This document shows, one piece after another, positions 8,008 through 17,791 of a stretch of 64,000 nt of DNA; position 1 is the first letter of the stretch, and each line of letters starts with the position of its first letter. Source of the DNA: Dokdonella fugitiva. Its GTDB lineage: Bacteria; Pseudomonadota; Gammaproteobacteria; Xanthomonadales; Rhodanobacteraceae. The notes under the pieces were generated by a model. That model was not told where the DNA came from and ran no database searches. It saw only the letters and a list, made by a program, of their open reading frames with translations. Made by a program: the position numbers and the translations under genes. Location: contig NZ_JACGXL010000001.1 in the NCBI RefSeq assembly GCF_014138265.1, positions 814,525 to 878,524 on the forward strand, given 5' to 3'.

Positions 8008-9936
8008 TCAGCGGCGCGCGGCGAAGATCGCGCCGAGGCGATCGGTCGTGCCCGGGATGCGTTCGAGGTGCGGGTATTTCAAGCCGCCGTGATAGTCGAC
8101 GCGCACGCTGCGATAGTCGTCGCCGTCCTTGACCAGCAACTCGATCGGCGCCGTGCCGTCCCTGGCGGCCTTGACCACGTCGGCGAGGCGTTCGGGCGTG
8201 AACGCGCGCGAGTCGACCGCGAGGAGTGTGCCGCGCGCGCCGAGTCCGGCCTTGAACGCAGGACCGTTCCAGCGCACATCGCCGATGCGGCCATCCTTGG
8301 TGCTGACGACGATGCCGAGCGACGCCGACAGGTCGATCGACTTCCGCGCGGCATCGGCGCTGCGCTGGTACGCGCTCGGCTTGTCCGTGTAGACGAGCTT
8401 CCAGCCGCTCGCGGCGAGGCCGTCGAGCGGCGGTGCGTTCGCCTCGACGTGCGCGCGCAGGAACGCGTCCCAGTCGAACGGCGCGATCGCCGCGAGCGCG
8501 GCGACGACGTCGGCTCGCGTGTAGGTCTTCACGCTCCAGCGGCCGTCGTCGACGCCGAAGAACGCGCGCGCGAAGTCGTCGAGTGAATGCCGCTCGTGGC
8601 TGAGCTCGCGCAGCTTCGCGTCGACCGCGAGCCAGGTGAGCAGGCCGGCGTTGTAGTAGTCCTCGCTCATCTGCCAGCTGCGGTACGGCAACGGGCGGCG
8701 CGCGGCGACGATCGGGTCGTTGGTCGTGTCCTGCACGTCGCGCCAGCCGAAGCCCGGGCGGTTGTCGGCATAGGTCTGCGCGACGAGCGCGAGCGCGTCG
8801 CGCGCCTGCTCCTCGCTCCACAGGCCCGAGCGCGCCGAGAGCACGTGCCCCCAGTACTGCGTCTGGCCTTCGTAGACCCACAACAGGCTGCCCTGCATCG
8901 GCGTATTGAAATTCGCCGTCGCGAGATCGGCGGGCCGGCGGAACTTGCCGTTCCAAGAATGCGTGAATTCGTGCGGCAGCAGGCTGCGCTCGTGCGCCTG
9001 CTTGTCCCAGTCGGTGAAGTACGCGGGATCGGCGCTGTTCTCGCTCGAGCGATGATGCTCGAGGCCGATGCCGCCGAGCTCGTCGCTCAGCGCGAGCAGG
9101 AAGTCGTAGTGGTCGTAGTGCTGCGAGCCGTACAGCTTGCGCGCCTGCTCGACCAGCGCCTGGTGCGCGCGGATCTGCTCCGGCTTCGATTCGAGGTCCT
9201 TCGCGTCGTCGGCGACGAGGTCGAGGAACACCGGTGCCTTCGCACCGGGCGCGAGATCGACGCGCTTGAAGTGACGCCCCGCGTACAGCGGCGAATCCAC
9301 CAGCGTGTCCAGCGGTACCGGCGCGAAGCGCACGCTGCCGTCCGCGGCGGTCGTGTTCGGCGCCTGCCCCGGCGCGACGTCGAGCGCTCCGGCGAAGCGC
9401 CAGCCCGAAGGAAGCCGCACGCCCGCATCGACCATGACGCCGCGCGCCTCGACGCCGGCCGGGTACAGCACGACGGTTTCCCACTGCAGGTTGAGCATCG
9501 CCGGCGTCACGACCACGCGTCCCTGTACACCGTCCTGCGGCGTGAGGAACTCGAATTCGACGTCGAGGCGGGTCGCGCCCGCGGGCACGTCGAGCTGGAA
9601 GGCGTAGACGTCGAGCGGATCGCGCTTCCAGGCGAGCGGCTGCCCGTTCGCGCTGAAGCGCAGGCCGGCGAGCTTGTCGATCGGGCCGCGCGGCGCATGC
9701 TTGCCGGGCAGCCATTCCGGATACAGCAGGGTCAGCGGCCCCGGCGACACCGGAAGCTGCTCGCGCACGCGGAAGATGCGGTGGTCGATGTCGGTCGCGT
9801 CGACGTCGAGCCTGATCGTGCCGGGCCAGCTCGCGGCGAGCGGCGGGCCCGCGTCCGCGGCGAACGCGCAGCACGCAGCGGCGAAGGTGAACGTGGCGGC
9901 GATGGCGACGTGGGCGGCGCGGCGCGATGACGGCAT
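8008..9936 (-). CDS. M61-family metallopeptidase with PDZ domain (glycyl aminopeptidase-like)
   Basis: 642 aa. The start ATG at 9936 opens a signal peptide (MPSSRRAAHVAIAATFTFAAACCAFA), so the mature enzyme is periplasmic or secreted. The N-terminal beta domain typical of M61 is followed by the zinc motif HEFTH near residue 320 with WNGKFRRP after it; the segment GGIGLEHHRSSE lies shortly before. A PDZ domain occupies roughly residues 510-610 (GIVVSTKDGRIGDVRW...GPAFKAGL). Family members release N-terminal Gly or Ala. It is divergent from the exoprotein gene at 10130 across 193 bp. Confidence 0.92.
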   Translation of the reverse strand: MPSSRRAAHVAIAATFTFAAACCAFAADAGPPLAASWPGTIRLDVDATDIDHRIFRVREQLPVSPGPLTLLYPEWLPGKHAPRGPIDKLAGLRFSANGQPLAWKRDPLDVYAFQLDVPAGATRLDVEFEFLTPQDGVQGRVVVTPAMLNLQWETVVLYPAGVEARGVMVDAGVRLPSGWRFAGALDVAPGQAPNTTAADGSVRFAPVPLDTLVDSPLYAGRHFKRVDLAPGAKAPVFLDLVADDAKDLESKPEQIRAHQALVEQARKLYGSQHYDHYDFLLALSDELGGIGLEHHRSSENSADPAYFTDWDKQAHERSLLPHEFTHSWNGKFRRPADLATANFNTPMQGSLLWVYEGQTQYWGHVLSARSGLWSEEQARDALALVAQTYADNRPGFGWRDVQDTTNDPIVAARRPLPYRSWQMSEDYYNAGLLTWLAVDAKLRELSHERHSLDDFARAFFGVDDGRWSVKTYTRADVVAALAAIAPFDWDAFLRAHVEANAPPLDGLAASGWKLVYTDKPSAYQRSADAARKSIDLSASLGIVVSTKDGRIGDVRWNGPAFKAGLGARGTLLAVDSRAFTPERLADVVKAARDGTAPIELLVKDGDDYRSVRVDYHGGLKYPHLERIPGTTDRLGAIFAARR

Positions 9937-10129
9937 GCAGGATCCGGTGGTGCGCGGCGGGCGCCGCGGCGGACGCCGATTGTGGCATGGCCCGTCCGCG
10001 ACGTGCCGACCCTGGCCGGCTCGGCCCGCGGCGTGCGTCGCCGATCCTGCTCGCTTCGGCGCATGCGCGCTTGCCACCTACGAAGCACTTCGTTAAAAAT
10101 CACGCAGTCGGGGACTCGAGGCTGCCAGG

Positions 10130-12856
10130 ATGAACAGGCTCGCCGCAGGTGTCGTCATCGCGCTCGTCGCGACGCTCGGCGTCGCATGGAAGCTTCCACT
10201 GCGTCCCGACGCGCCGCATCGCCGCTCCGCCCATGCGTCGATGCGCGAACGTGTCGAACGCGAGGCCGACGCTCCGGGCGAGACGCCGTACTGGGAATGG
10301 CGGCTCGCCTATCCGACCGGTCGTTTCAGCGCGCGCTGGTACCTCGACGCGCAATCGAGCCACGCGCGGATGCGCAAGGCGATGCCACTGGCCGCGCCGC
10401 GCGGCGCGGCGACGGCCGGCGTGCTGCCCGCGGATCGCGCGACCGCGCTCGGACCCGCACCGCTCGCCAATCCCAACTACGGCTTCGTCGCGGGTCGCAT
10501 CACCGCGATCCTCACGCATCCGGCCGAACCCGCGGTCGCCTGGTTCGGCTCGGACGGTGGCGGAGTCTGGAAGACGACCAACTGCTGCAGCGCCGACACG
10601 ACCTGGGCACCGAAGACGGATGCCGTCGGCATCGCCGACATCGCGATCGGCGCACTCGCGCTCGATCCGACCGATCCCAAGGTCGTCTACGCGGGCACCG
10701 GTGACTTCCGCCGCAATCGCCCGTTCGTGTTCGGCGCGGGTGGCCTGCTCAAGAGCACGGACGGTGGCGAGACGTGGCAGGTGCTCGCGAGCGACGTCTT
10801 CACGCCCGCCTACGAGCAGCCGGTAGGCGCGTTCCCGCAATACCGCGCGATGAGCGCGATCGTCGTCGACCGCCACGATCCCGCGCGCGTCGTGGTCGGC
10901 ACGAACCAGGGGCTCTGGTTCAGCCACGACGGCGGTGCGCATTTCGACGGCCCATGCACGACGAACGCATGGACGAGCCAGCGCCAGGACGTGACGGGCA
11001 TGGTCGCGATCGACGACGGCAACCGCACCGACCTGCTCGTCGCGATCGGCGCGATCGGCCGCGCGTCCGACGTGCGCACCGACCTGCGCGAGAACGGCGC
11101 CAACGGCGTGTACCGCGCGCCGATGCCCGCGAGCGGCTGCGCGAGCGGCTGGTCGTTGTTGTCGCGCGCGGACAACGGCTGGCCGGCCGGCAGCGGCAGC
11201 GGCGCGCCGTCGTACGCGAATGGCGGCAATCCGCTCGGAAGGCTCGACCTCGCCGTCGCCCCCGGCCATCCCGACACCGTCTACGTGCAGGCGATGGGCA
11301 TGGGCGTGTTCCGCAGCCGCGACGGCGGCGCGACGTGGACGAACAGCGCGGTACCACCCGCCGACTTCGCCAGCGGCTGCGTCCACGACGCCTACGCCAA
11401 CGGCATGCTGTTCGAGGACTACAACGCGGGCCTGCTCGTCGATCCGACCGACGCGGACACGCTGTTCCTGAGTTCGACCGACGTCTGGCGCTCGACCGAC
11501 GGCGCCGACACCTTCGTCGACCTCACCTGCGGCTACGACGAGACCGCGCCCGACCATCCCGGCACCGTGCACGTCGACAACCACGTGCGCGCGTTCGTCG
11601 GCAACGATCCCGACCGCCTGCTGATCGGCAACGATGGCGGGGTCTACTACAGCGGCGACGCGCGCGCGGCGCGCCCGACCTTCATCGCGATGAACGGCGG
11701 CACGAACACGATCGAGTTCTACTCGGGCGACATCACCGCGCGCTTCGACGACCCGGCGAGCCCGCTGCGCGGCATCAGCGGCGGAGCGCAGGACAACACG
11801 TCGTCGTCGCAGACCTGGTCCGCGGGCGAGACGCCCGCACTTGCGCATTGGGGTACGCGCCTCGACGGCGACGGCACGTACGCGAAGATCGAACCGATCC
11901 TCGGCCGGCGCTGGTACTACAGCGCGCAGTTCGGCTTCGTGGCGGCGTCCGTCGACGGCCCCGACGCGCAGGCCGACCAGGTCGTCGCGCCGGAGGACGA
12001 GCAGACCGGCGAACTGTGGCGTGGCGATCGCACCGGCTTCCTCATGTACTACGACCTGTACAAGTTCGGCGGCGACGACACCTGCCCGCCGACCACCGGT
12101 TGCCAGCGCATGCTCGCGGGCACGTTCCGCGTGTGGGAGTCGCTGAGCGGCGGCCTGCCGAACACGTCGTGGTATCCGACCAGCCCCGATCTCACCAAGC
12201 ACCTGACCTCGAGTCCGAACCTGTCGATCATCAACCGCGTGCGCTACGCCTATTCCGATCCCGCGCGCGCGCTCGTCGGCACCAACGACGGCAACGTCTG
12301 GGCCGGCTCCTCGCTCGGTGGCGGCGCTGCGAACCCGGCGCACTGGATCAACCTCAGCGGCGGCAACGCGGTGCTGCCGAATCGGCCCGTCATGGACGTC
12401 ACGCACGATCCGGCCAATCCGGACATCGGCTACGCCGCACTCGCCGGCTTCGAGCAGAACACGCCGGCGACGCCCGGCCACGTCTATCGCGTCGACTGCG
12501 ATCCCGGCTGCAGCGCGTTCCACTGGAGCGATCGCAGCGGCAATCTGCCGAACATCCCGGTCAACGCGATCCTGCTCAATCCGAACGTGCCGGGCCAGGC
12601 GTACGCGGGGACCGACTGGGGCCTCTACTACACCGACGACATCCGCGCGAGCACGCCGGACTGGGTCCGCTTCGACGCCGGCCTGCCGTCGGCGATGGTG
12701 TGGGACCTCGTCATCGACCGCGGCGCGACGACGCTCGCGATCTTCACGCGTTCGCGCGGCGCCTGGGTCTGGCCGCTGCCGCAGGCGCCGGCTGTTTCCG
12801 GCGAACGCGGCCACAGCACGCACGCGCGGCCCGCGCGACCGTCGGCCAATCCCTGA
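10130..12856 (+). CDS. Exported BNR/Asp-box beta-propeller protein (sortilin-like)
   Basis: 908 aa. The N-terminus MNRLAAGVVIALVATLGVAW is a signal peptide or signal anchor. The body is made of Asp-box (BNR) repeats: SDGGGVWKT, STDGGETW, SHDGGAHF, SRDGGATW, STDGADTF and related blades, with the spacing of a large multi-bladed propeller as in sortilin/VPS10-like and xyloglucanase-like proteins. No catalytic glycosidase signature could be pinned down, so enzyme activity is not claimed. Several Cys pairs (NCCSADTTW, CPPTTGCQ, CDPGCS) suggest disulfides and an extracytoplasmic site. Confidence 0.85.
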   Translation: MNRLAAGVVIALVATLGVAWKLPLRPDAPHRRSAHASMRERVEREADAPGETPYWEWRLAYPTGRFSARWYLDAQSSHARMRKAMPLAAPRGAATAGVLPADRATALGPAPLANPNYGFVAGRITAILTHPAEPAVAWFGSDGGGVWKTTNCCSADTTWAPKTDAVGIADIAIGALALDPTDPKVVYAGTGDFRRNRPFVFGAGGLLKSTDGGETWQVLASDVFTPAYEQPVGAFPQYRAMSAIVVDRHDPARVVVGTNQGLWFSHDGGAHFDGPCTTNAWTSQRQDVTGMVAIDDGNRTDLLVAIGAIGRASDVRTDLRENGANGVYRAPMPASGCASGWSLLSRADNGWPAGSGSGAPSYANGGNPLGRLDLAVAPGHPDTVYVQAMGMGVFRSRDGGATWTNSAVPPADFASGCVHDAYANGMLFEDYNAGLLVDPTDADTLFLSSTDVWRSTDGADTFVDLTCGYDETAPDHPGTVHVDNHVRAFVGNDPDRLLIGNDGGVYYSGDARAARPTFIAMNGGTNTIEFYSGDITARFDDPASPLRGISGGAQDNTSSSQTWSAGETPALAHWGTRLDGDGTYAKIEPILGRRWYYSAQFGFVAASVDGPDAQADQVVAPEDEQTGELWRGDRTGFLMYYDLYKFGGDDTCPPTTGCQRMLAGTFRVWESLSGGLPNTSWYPTSPDLTKHLTSSPNLSIINRVRYAYSDPARALVGTNDGNVWAGSSLGGGAANPAHWINLSGGNAVLPNRPVMDVTHDPANPDIGYAALAGFEQNTPATPGHVYRVDCDPGCSAFHWSDRSGNLPNIPVNAILLNPNVPGQAYAGTDWGLYYTDDIRASTPDWVRFDAGLPSAMVWDLVIDRGATTLAIFTRSRGAWVWPLPQAPAVSGERGHSTHARPARPSANP

Positions 12857-12957
12857 ACGTTCCGCTGAACGCGACGCGTCACCGACCTTGACGAACGGCA
12901 CGCCGTCACGGCGGAGCGGGCTGTTATGATCGGCTGTCCTGTCGAGCCGGATCCGCG

Positions 12958-14205
12958 ATGCTGTATCACCTGCACGAAATCAACCGCACCCTGCTGAACC
13001 CGCTGGTCACCTGGTCGGGCGCGGCCGCGCACGCGCTGTCGGCGCCGGACAACTGGCTCTCGCGCATGCCCGGGGTGGACCGCATCGCCGCCGGCTACGA
13101 ACTGTTCTACCGACTCGGCAAGGACTACGAGAAGCCCGCGTTCGGCATCACCGGCGTGCACGCGCACGGGCGCGATGCGGCCGTGATCGAGGAACGCGCG
13201 CTCGAGCTGCCGTTCTGCAACCTGCTGCACTTCAAGCGCTGCAGCGACGATCCGCGCGCGCTGGAACAGCTGCGCGAGGATCCGGTCGTGCTGGTCGTCG
13301 CACCGCTGTCGGGACACCACGCGACGCTGTTGCGCGACACCGTGCGCACGCTGCTGCGCGACCACGACGTGTACGTCACCGATTGGGTCGACGCGCGCAT
13401 GGTGCCGCTCGACAAGGGGCCGTTCGGCCTCGACGACTACATCGCCTACGTGCGCCGCTTCATCGGCCACCTCGGCGCCGAGCGCCTGCACGTGATGTCG
13501 GTGTGCCAGCCGACCGTGCCGGTGCTCGCCGCGGTGTCGCTGATGGCGTCCGCGGGAGAAACCACCCCGCTCACGCTGACGATGATGGGCGGACCGATCG
13601 ACCCGCGCCGCTGCCCGACCCAAGTCAACGATCTCGCGACGCACAAGCCGTACGCGTGGTTCGAGACCAACGTCGTGTTCGACGTGCCGCCGAACTATCC
13701 GGGCAAGGGCCGCCGCGTCTATCCGGGTTTCCTGCAGCACGCCGGCTTCGTCGCGATGAACCCGAGCCGCCACTTCAATGCACATTGGGACTTCTACCGG
13801 GACCTGCTGCGCGGCGACCTCGAGGATGCCGCGGCGCATCGCCGCTTCTACGACGAGTACAACGCCGTGCTCGACCTGCCGGCCGAGTTCTACCTCGACA
13901 CGATCCGCATCGTGTTCCAGGAACACTGCCTGCCGCTCGGCACGTGGCACGTCGACGGAGAGCGCGTCGCACCCGAGGCGATCCGCCGTTCCGCGCTGCT
14001 CACGATCGAAGGCGAACTCGACGACATCTCCGGCCTCGGCCAGACGCGCGCAGCGCACGACCTCTGCACCGGAATCCCGGCGAAGAACCACGCCCATCTC
14101 GAAGTGAAGGGCGCCGGCCACTACGGCATCTTCAGCGGACGCCGCTGGCGCGACGTGGTCTACCCGGACGTGCGCGACTTCATCCGCCGCTTCCACCGCG
14201 CGTGA
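12958..14205 (+). CDS. phaZ: Intracellular poly(3-hydroxybutyrate) depolymerase
   Basis: 415 aa, the usual size of intracellular PHB depolymerases, which mobilise storage granules. The triad falls at the positions known from Cupriavidus PhaZa1: Cys183 in SVCQPT, Asp355 in EGELDDIS, His388 in GAGHYGIF. The N-terminus (MLYHLHEINRTLLNP) is also typical, with no signal peptide. The ATG at 12958 is used; the ribosome site is poor. It stands alone, with no phaC or phasin gene in the window, so PHB synthesis must be encoded elsewhere. Confidence 0.95.
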   Translation: MLYHLHEINRTLLNPLVTWSGAAAHALSAPDNWLSRMPGVDRIAAGYELFYRLGKDYEKPAFGITGVHAHGRDAAVIEERALELPFCNLLHFKRCSDDPRALEQLREDPVVLVVAPLSGHHATLLRDTVRTLLRDHDVYVTDWVDARMVPLDKGPFGLDDYIAYVRRFIGHLGAERLHVMSVCQPTVPVLAAVSLMASAGETTPLTLTMMGGPIDPRRCPTQVNDLATHKPYAWFETNVVFDVPPNYPGKGRRVYPGFLQHAGFVAMNPSRHFNAHWDFYRDLLRGDLEDAAAHRRFYDEYNAVLDLPAEFYLDTIRIVFQEHCLPLGTWHVDGERVAPEAIRRSALLTIEGELDDISGLGQTRAAHDLCTGIPAKNHAHLEVKGAGHYGIFSGRRWRDVVYPDVRDFIRRFHRA

Positions 14206-14233
14206 CATCGTGGGCGGGTGACGCGCACCACCC

Positions 14234-14259
14234 GGCATGGGCCCCTACAAGCCCATGCC
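14234..14259. terminator. Hairpin between convergent phaZ and doxX-like gene
   Basis: Arms GGCATGGGC (14234-14242) and GCCCATGCC (14251-14259) pair perfectly over an 8-base loop. It is placed 28 bases after phaZ and 19 bases before the end of the convergent gene, so it could serve both as an intrinsic-type terminator without a long U-tract. Confidence 0.55.
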
Positions 14260-14277
14260 GCCACGGTCGATCGCCGA

Positions 14278-14691
14278 CTAGCGCCTCGTGAGCGAGTAGC
14301 GCCCGGCTCCGGTAATCGCGAGCAGCAGCAGGCCGCCCATGATCGACATGTTCTTGAGGAAATGGACCTGGTTGAGCGAGCGCTCGGCCGCCTCCATCGT
14401 CCAGAACGGATGGCCGATGATCGCCGTTCCCGCGACGAACACCATCAGCACGAGCGCCAGCAACCGCACCTGGAAGCCGAACAGCACGGCGACGCCGACC
14501 GCGAATTCCATGATCGTCGCGATCGTCGCCGACACCGCCGGCATCGGCGCGTGCACGTACTCCATGTAGTGCACGGTACCGTCGAAGTCGATCAGCTTGC
14601 CGAAGCCGGAAATGATGAAAAGCGCCATCAACAGGATGCGCGCGACCAGAATCAGCGCATCGCGGTATCGTTCGATTAAACGGTCGATCAT
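14278..14691 (-). CDS. DoxX-family membrane protein
   Basis: 137 aa, four predicted transmembrane helices. The family pattern is visible: ARILLMALFIISGFGKLIDFDGTVHYMEYVHAP, then MEFAVGVAVLFGF, LALVLMVFVAGTAIIGHPFW and HFLKNMSIMGGLLLL. DoxX-like proteins sit in the cytoplasmic membrane and are linked to redox or stress functions, mostly without defined biochemistry. The start at ATG 14691 is chosen because GGGGAGGGG lies just upstream. It is divergent from the cyclophilin gene. Confidence 0.9.
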   Translation of the reverse strand: MIDRLIERYRDALILVARILLMALFIISGFGKLIDFDGTVHYMEYVHAPMPAVSATIATIMEFAVGVAVLFGFQVRLLALVLMVFVAGTAIIGHPFWTMEAAERSLNQVHFLKNMSIMGGLLLLAITGAGRYSLTRR

Positions 14692-14819
14692 GACACCCCT
14701 CCCCGCATGGAACCGTGGCGACACCATCATACGGCAGCCGTCCGCCGGCAGGTGCTGCGGGTGTTCCGGAATCGCTGGGCGCGTTCGCGTAGACTGAAGC
14801 GTTCCTCGAGGAGCCGCCC

Positions 14820-15749
14820 ATGCCCGCCACGATCCGTCGCCTTGCCGTCGCCGTCGCACTCGCCTGCACACCCGCGCTCGCACTCGCGCAGGCACCCGCG
14901 AAGGGGCGGACGATGCAGCAGGTGATCGAGGCGTCGACGCCCGCCGACTGGCGCGCGCTCGATCCGCAGGACACGCTCTACCTCGACCTCGCCGGCGGAC
15001 GCGTGGTGATCGAGCTCGCGCCGGGCTACGCGCCGCTGCACGCGGCGAACCTGCGCACGATGGCGCACGAGCACTATTTCGACGGGCTCGCGATCCTGCG
15101 CGTGCAGGACAACTTCGTGACGCAATGGGGCGATCCGGACGCGGAAGACAAGGACAAGGCACGCGCGTTCGGCAAGGCCTCGCGCACGCTCGCGCCGGAG
15201 TTCGAGCGCGCCATCGCGAAGGACCTGCCGTTCACCCGCCTGCCGGACGGGGACGTCTACGCGTCCGAAGTCGGCTTCAGCGACGGCATGCCGGTCGCGC
15301 GCGACCCGAGGGCGGGCAAGACCTGGCTCGCGCACTGCTACGGCATGGTCGGCGCGGGCCGCGACAACGGCGTCGACACCGGCAGCGGCGCCGAACTCTA
15401 CGTCGTGATCGGCCAGGAGCCGCGCCAGCTCGACCGCAACATCGCGCTCGTCGGCCGCGTCGTGCAAGGCATGGAGCTGCTCGCGAGCCTGCCGCGCGGC
15501 ACCGGCGCGCTCGGCTTCTACGAGAAGCCCGAGCAACGCATGTCGATCAGGTCGGTGCGCCTCGCCGCCGACGTGCCCGAGGCCGAACGCACGCCGCTCG
15601 AATTGCTGCGCACCGACACGCCGACGTTCAGCGCGCTCGTCGAGTCGCGACGCAACCGCCGCGACGACTGGTACAAGGTGCCCGCGGGGAAGATCGGGCT
15701 CTGCAATGTACCGCTGCCGGTGCGCAAGCCGGCGACGCCCGCGCATTGA
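14820..15749 (+). CDS. Periplasmic cyclophilin-type peptidyl-prolyl isomerase
   Basis: 309 aa. A signal peptide ([25 protein letters not shown]) sends it to the periplasm. The cyclophilin core runs from about residue 50 to 250: [78 protein letters not shown]. It is longer than PpiA because of an insert (residues ~95-175) and a C-terminal extension with [10 protein letters not shown]. The catalytic Arg of the classical F-H-R motif is represented by I-L-R-V-Q, so proline isomerisation is likely but not certain. Confidence 0.88.
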   Translation: MPATIRRLAVAVALACTPALALAQAPAKGRTMQQVIEASTPADWRALDPQDTLYLDLAGGRVVIELAPGYAPLHAANLRTMAHEHYFDGLAILRVQDNFVTQWGDPDAEDKDKARAFGKASRTLAPEFERAIAKDLPFTRLPDGDVYASEVGFSDGMPVARDPRAGKTWLAHCYGMVGAGRDNGVDTGSGAELYVVIGQEPRQLDRNIALVGRVVQGMELLASLPRGTGALGFYEKPEQRMSIRSVRLAADVPEAERTPLELLRTDTPTFSALVESRRNRRDDWYKVPAGKIGLCNVPLPVRKPATPAH

Positions 15750-15757
15750 TGCGTCTG

Positions 15758-15839
15758 CTCCTGTGGGAGCGGCGGAAGCCGCGATGCTCCCGGCCTTCCG
15801 GCAAGGAGCGCCTCGCAGCTTCCGCCGCCCCCACACGGA
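15758..15839. repeat. Inverted pair of REP-like elements
   Basis: GTGGGAGCGGCGGAAGC (from 15763) is mirrored by GCTTCCGCCGCCCCCAC (ending 15834) with one mismatch in 17. Each half resembles the GTGGGAGCGGC... REP element common in Pseudomonas and Xanthomonadales. A smaller hairpin region (GCTCC...GGAGC) lies between. It fills the gap between two convergent genes, a usual site for REP pairs, and may act as a 3' end for both transcripts. Confidence 0.65.
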
Positions 15840-15857
15840 AAAGCAGCTCGCCCGCGG

Positions 15858-16733
15858 TCAGAGCTGCGTGGCGGCGAACGTGTCGCAGCTCTTGAGCTCG
15901 CCCGACGAGAAGCCAGTGCGGAACCAGCGCACGCGCTCGGCGGAACTGCCGTGCGTGAACGAGTCCGGCACGACATAGCCGCGCGCCTGACGTTGCAAGG
16001 TGTCGTCTCCGATCTGGTTCGCCGCATTGAGCGCAGCCTCGACGTCGCCCTGCTCGAGCCAGTTGAGCTTCTGCTGCGCGTGGTTCGCCCACACGCCGGC
16101 GAAGCAGTCGGCCTGCAGTTCCTGGCGCACCGACAGGCCGTCCGCGCCCTGCATCGGCTGGCCGCCCTGCGCCGCGCGCTCGACCTGGTCCATCACGCCG
16201 ACGAGGTTCTGGATGTGGTGCCCGACCTCGTGCGCGATCACGTACGCGCGCGCGAAATCTCCGGCCGCGTGGAAGCGCTGCTGCATCTCCTGGAAGAAGT
16301 CGAGGTCGAGGTAGACCTGGCGATCGCCGGGGCAATAGAACGGACCCATCGCCGCGGACGCCGCACCGCAGGCGGACTGCACCGCACCGTGGAACAGCAC
16401 GAGGCGCGGCGCCGGATATTGCTTGCCGCTCGCGCGGAACATGTCGCCCCAGACGTCCTCGGTGCTGCCGAGCACGGCCCGCACGAAGTCCGTCTGCGCG
16501 TCGTTGCCGGCCGGGGCGACCTGCTGCTGCGCGGTACCGCCGTCGTCGCCGACGCCGCCACCGATCAGCTGCAGGATCTCCAGCGGATTCTTGTGGAAGA
16601 TCAGGCTCACGATCACGACGAGGATGATGCCGCCGAGGCCGAGCCCGCGCCCGCCGCCGAACCCGCCGCCGCCACCGCCGCCGCCTTCGTCCTCGACCAC
16701 GTTGTCGCTGCGCCGCGACTTCTGCCAGAGCAT
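15858..16733 (-). CDS. Neutral zinc metallopeptidase, YpfJ family
   Basis: 291 aa. Order: basic N-terminus, a striking Gly tract (GGGGGGGGFGGGRG), one transmembrane segment (GLGGIILVVIVSLIF), a Gln/Gly linker, then a catalytic domain with AHEVGHHIQ (HExxH) near residue 167 and the downstream ELQADCFAGVWANH block with the third ligand. The family (E. coli YpfJ, Klebsiella KPN_02809) is membrane-anchored; its substrate is unknown. Start ATG 16733, at the sequence MLWQKSRRSDN; the frame is open further upstream, where it only shadows the MerR-family gene. Confidence 0.93.
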   Translation of the reverse strand: MLWQKSRRSDNVVEDEGGGGGGGGFGGGRGLGLGGIILVVIVSLIFHKNPLEILQLIGGGVGDDGGTAQQQVAPAGNDAQTDFVRAVLGSTEDVWGDMFRASGKQYPAPRLVLFHGAVQSACGAASAAMGPFYCPGDRQVYLDLDFFQEMQQRFHAAGDFARAYVIAHEVGHHIQNLVGVMDQVERAAQGGQPMQGADGLSVRQELQADCFAGVWANHAQQKLNWLEQGDVEAALNAANQIGDDTLQRQARGYVVPDSFTHGSSAERVRWFRTGFSSGELKSCDTFAATQL

Positions 16734-16891
16734 GAGCGTCTCCCTCCTCGCGCCGGAACGGCGACCGGCGCCGACACTACTCTGCCGCCCGCGAACGCCG
16801 CAAGCGGCGCAGGCATCCCTGCCGCGCCGTGTTGAGCGATGTTCACGATCGTCGCCGCGGCCACCGCGCGACGGCCGCCCGCGTGCCGCGC

Positions 16892-17626
16892 TCAGTCCTC
16901 GCCGAGCAGGCCGACGGCCTTGCTCGCATATGCAAGCAATACCGGATCGATGCCGGTGCGTGCCTGCATCACCGCGGGCTCGGCGCGGAACATCGCGTTC
17001 ATCGATTGCAGGATGCCGGCGTCGCCGCCGGTGAACTCGCGCAGCAGCCCGCGCCAGCGTCGCGCGAGCGCGCGCACTTCCGCACTCGCCGGATCCTTGT
17101 CGAGCGCGAGCGCGGCCTGCATGCCCGCGATGACCTCGGGCCAGGCGCGCTCGACCTCGCGGATGCGTTCCGCGCCGAGCGCGTCGCCGCGCGCCTTGAT
17201 CGCCTGCAGCTGTTCGTTGCTGAAATGGTTTTGCATGATCGTCGTGGCCTCGATGCCGTTGAGCAGGGTTTCCGCATCGATCGTCGCGCCGGCGGCAAGC
17301 TGGTGAGCGATGCGCTCCAGCCGGCCGAGCAGTTCCTGCTGGCGCACGACCGCTTCCCGCAACCGTTCGATCTGCCGCGCGAGCGCGCCGCCGAGCGACG
17401 GTGCGTCGGCGTCGATGCATGCGCGGATGTCCGCCAGCGAGAATCCGAGCGCCTTCAGCGAGACGATGTGCTGCAGGCGCAGCAGTTCCGCTTCGCCGTA
17501 CAGGCGGTAACCGGCGTCGCTGCGCGAGGCCGGCCGCAACAGGCCGGCGGCTTCGTAGTGGTGCAGCGCACGCACGGTGAGGCCGGTGCGGCGGGCGATC
17601 TGGCTGACGGTGTAGCGTGTGGACAT
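16892..17626 (-). CDS. MerR-family transcription regulator with TipAS-like domain
   Basis: 244 aa. Residues 1-75 are a MerR winged helix (YTVSQIARRTGLTVRALHHYEAAGLLRPASRSDAGYRLYGEAEL), followed by a dimer helix. The C-terminal ~110 residues resemble the TipAS drug-sensing domain (HFSNEQLQAIKARGDALGAERI...). Such proteins twist the promoter spacer and respond to bound ligands. It is divergent from the DoxX-like gene at 17792, which is therefore a candidate target. Confidence 0.92.
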   Translation of the reverse strand: MSTRYTVSQIARRTGLTVRALHHYEAAGLLRPASRSDAGYRLYGEAELLRLQHIVSLKALGFSLADIRACIDADAPSLGGALARQIERLREAVVRQQELLGRLERIAHQLAAGATIDAETLLNGIEATTIMQNHFSNEQLQAIKARGDALGAERIREVERAWPEVIAGMQAALALDKDPASAEVRALARRWRGLLREFTGGDAGILQSMNAMFRAEPAVMQARTGIDPVLLAYASKAVGLLGED

Positions 17627-17791
17627 CGTTCGTTCCGGTTGCGGCGGGGCGATCGTGCGGCCTCACGCTGCGTGAGGGTCAAGCCCGGGCCGCGTTCGAG
17701 CATGCCATGGCTGAAAGCGAATGCGCCGGTGGCCGGTCATTCGCGCGTCGTCCACGCAAGCCGATCCTCATTCCTGCCACTGGAGGCACCG

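Noticed and set aside
10100-12901. Long minus-strand frame opposite the BNR exoprotein
   Set aside because: Composition is low-complexity Arg/Ala/Val/Asp; the plus-strand frame has a signal peptide and Asp-boxes.
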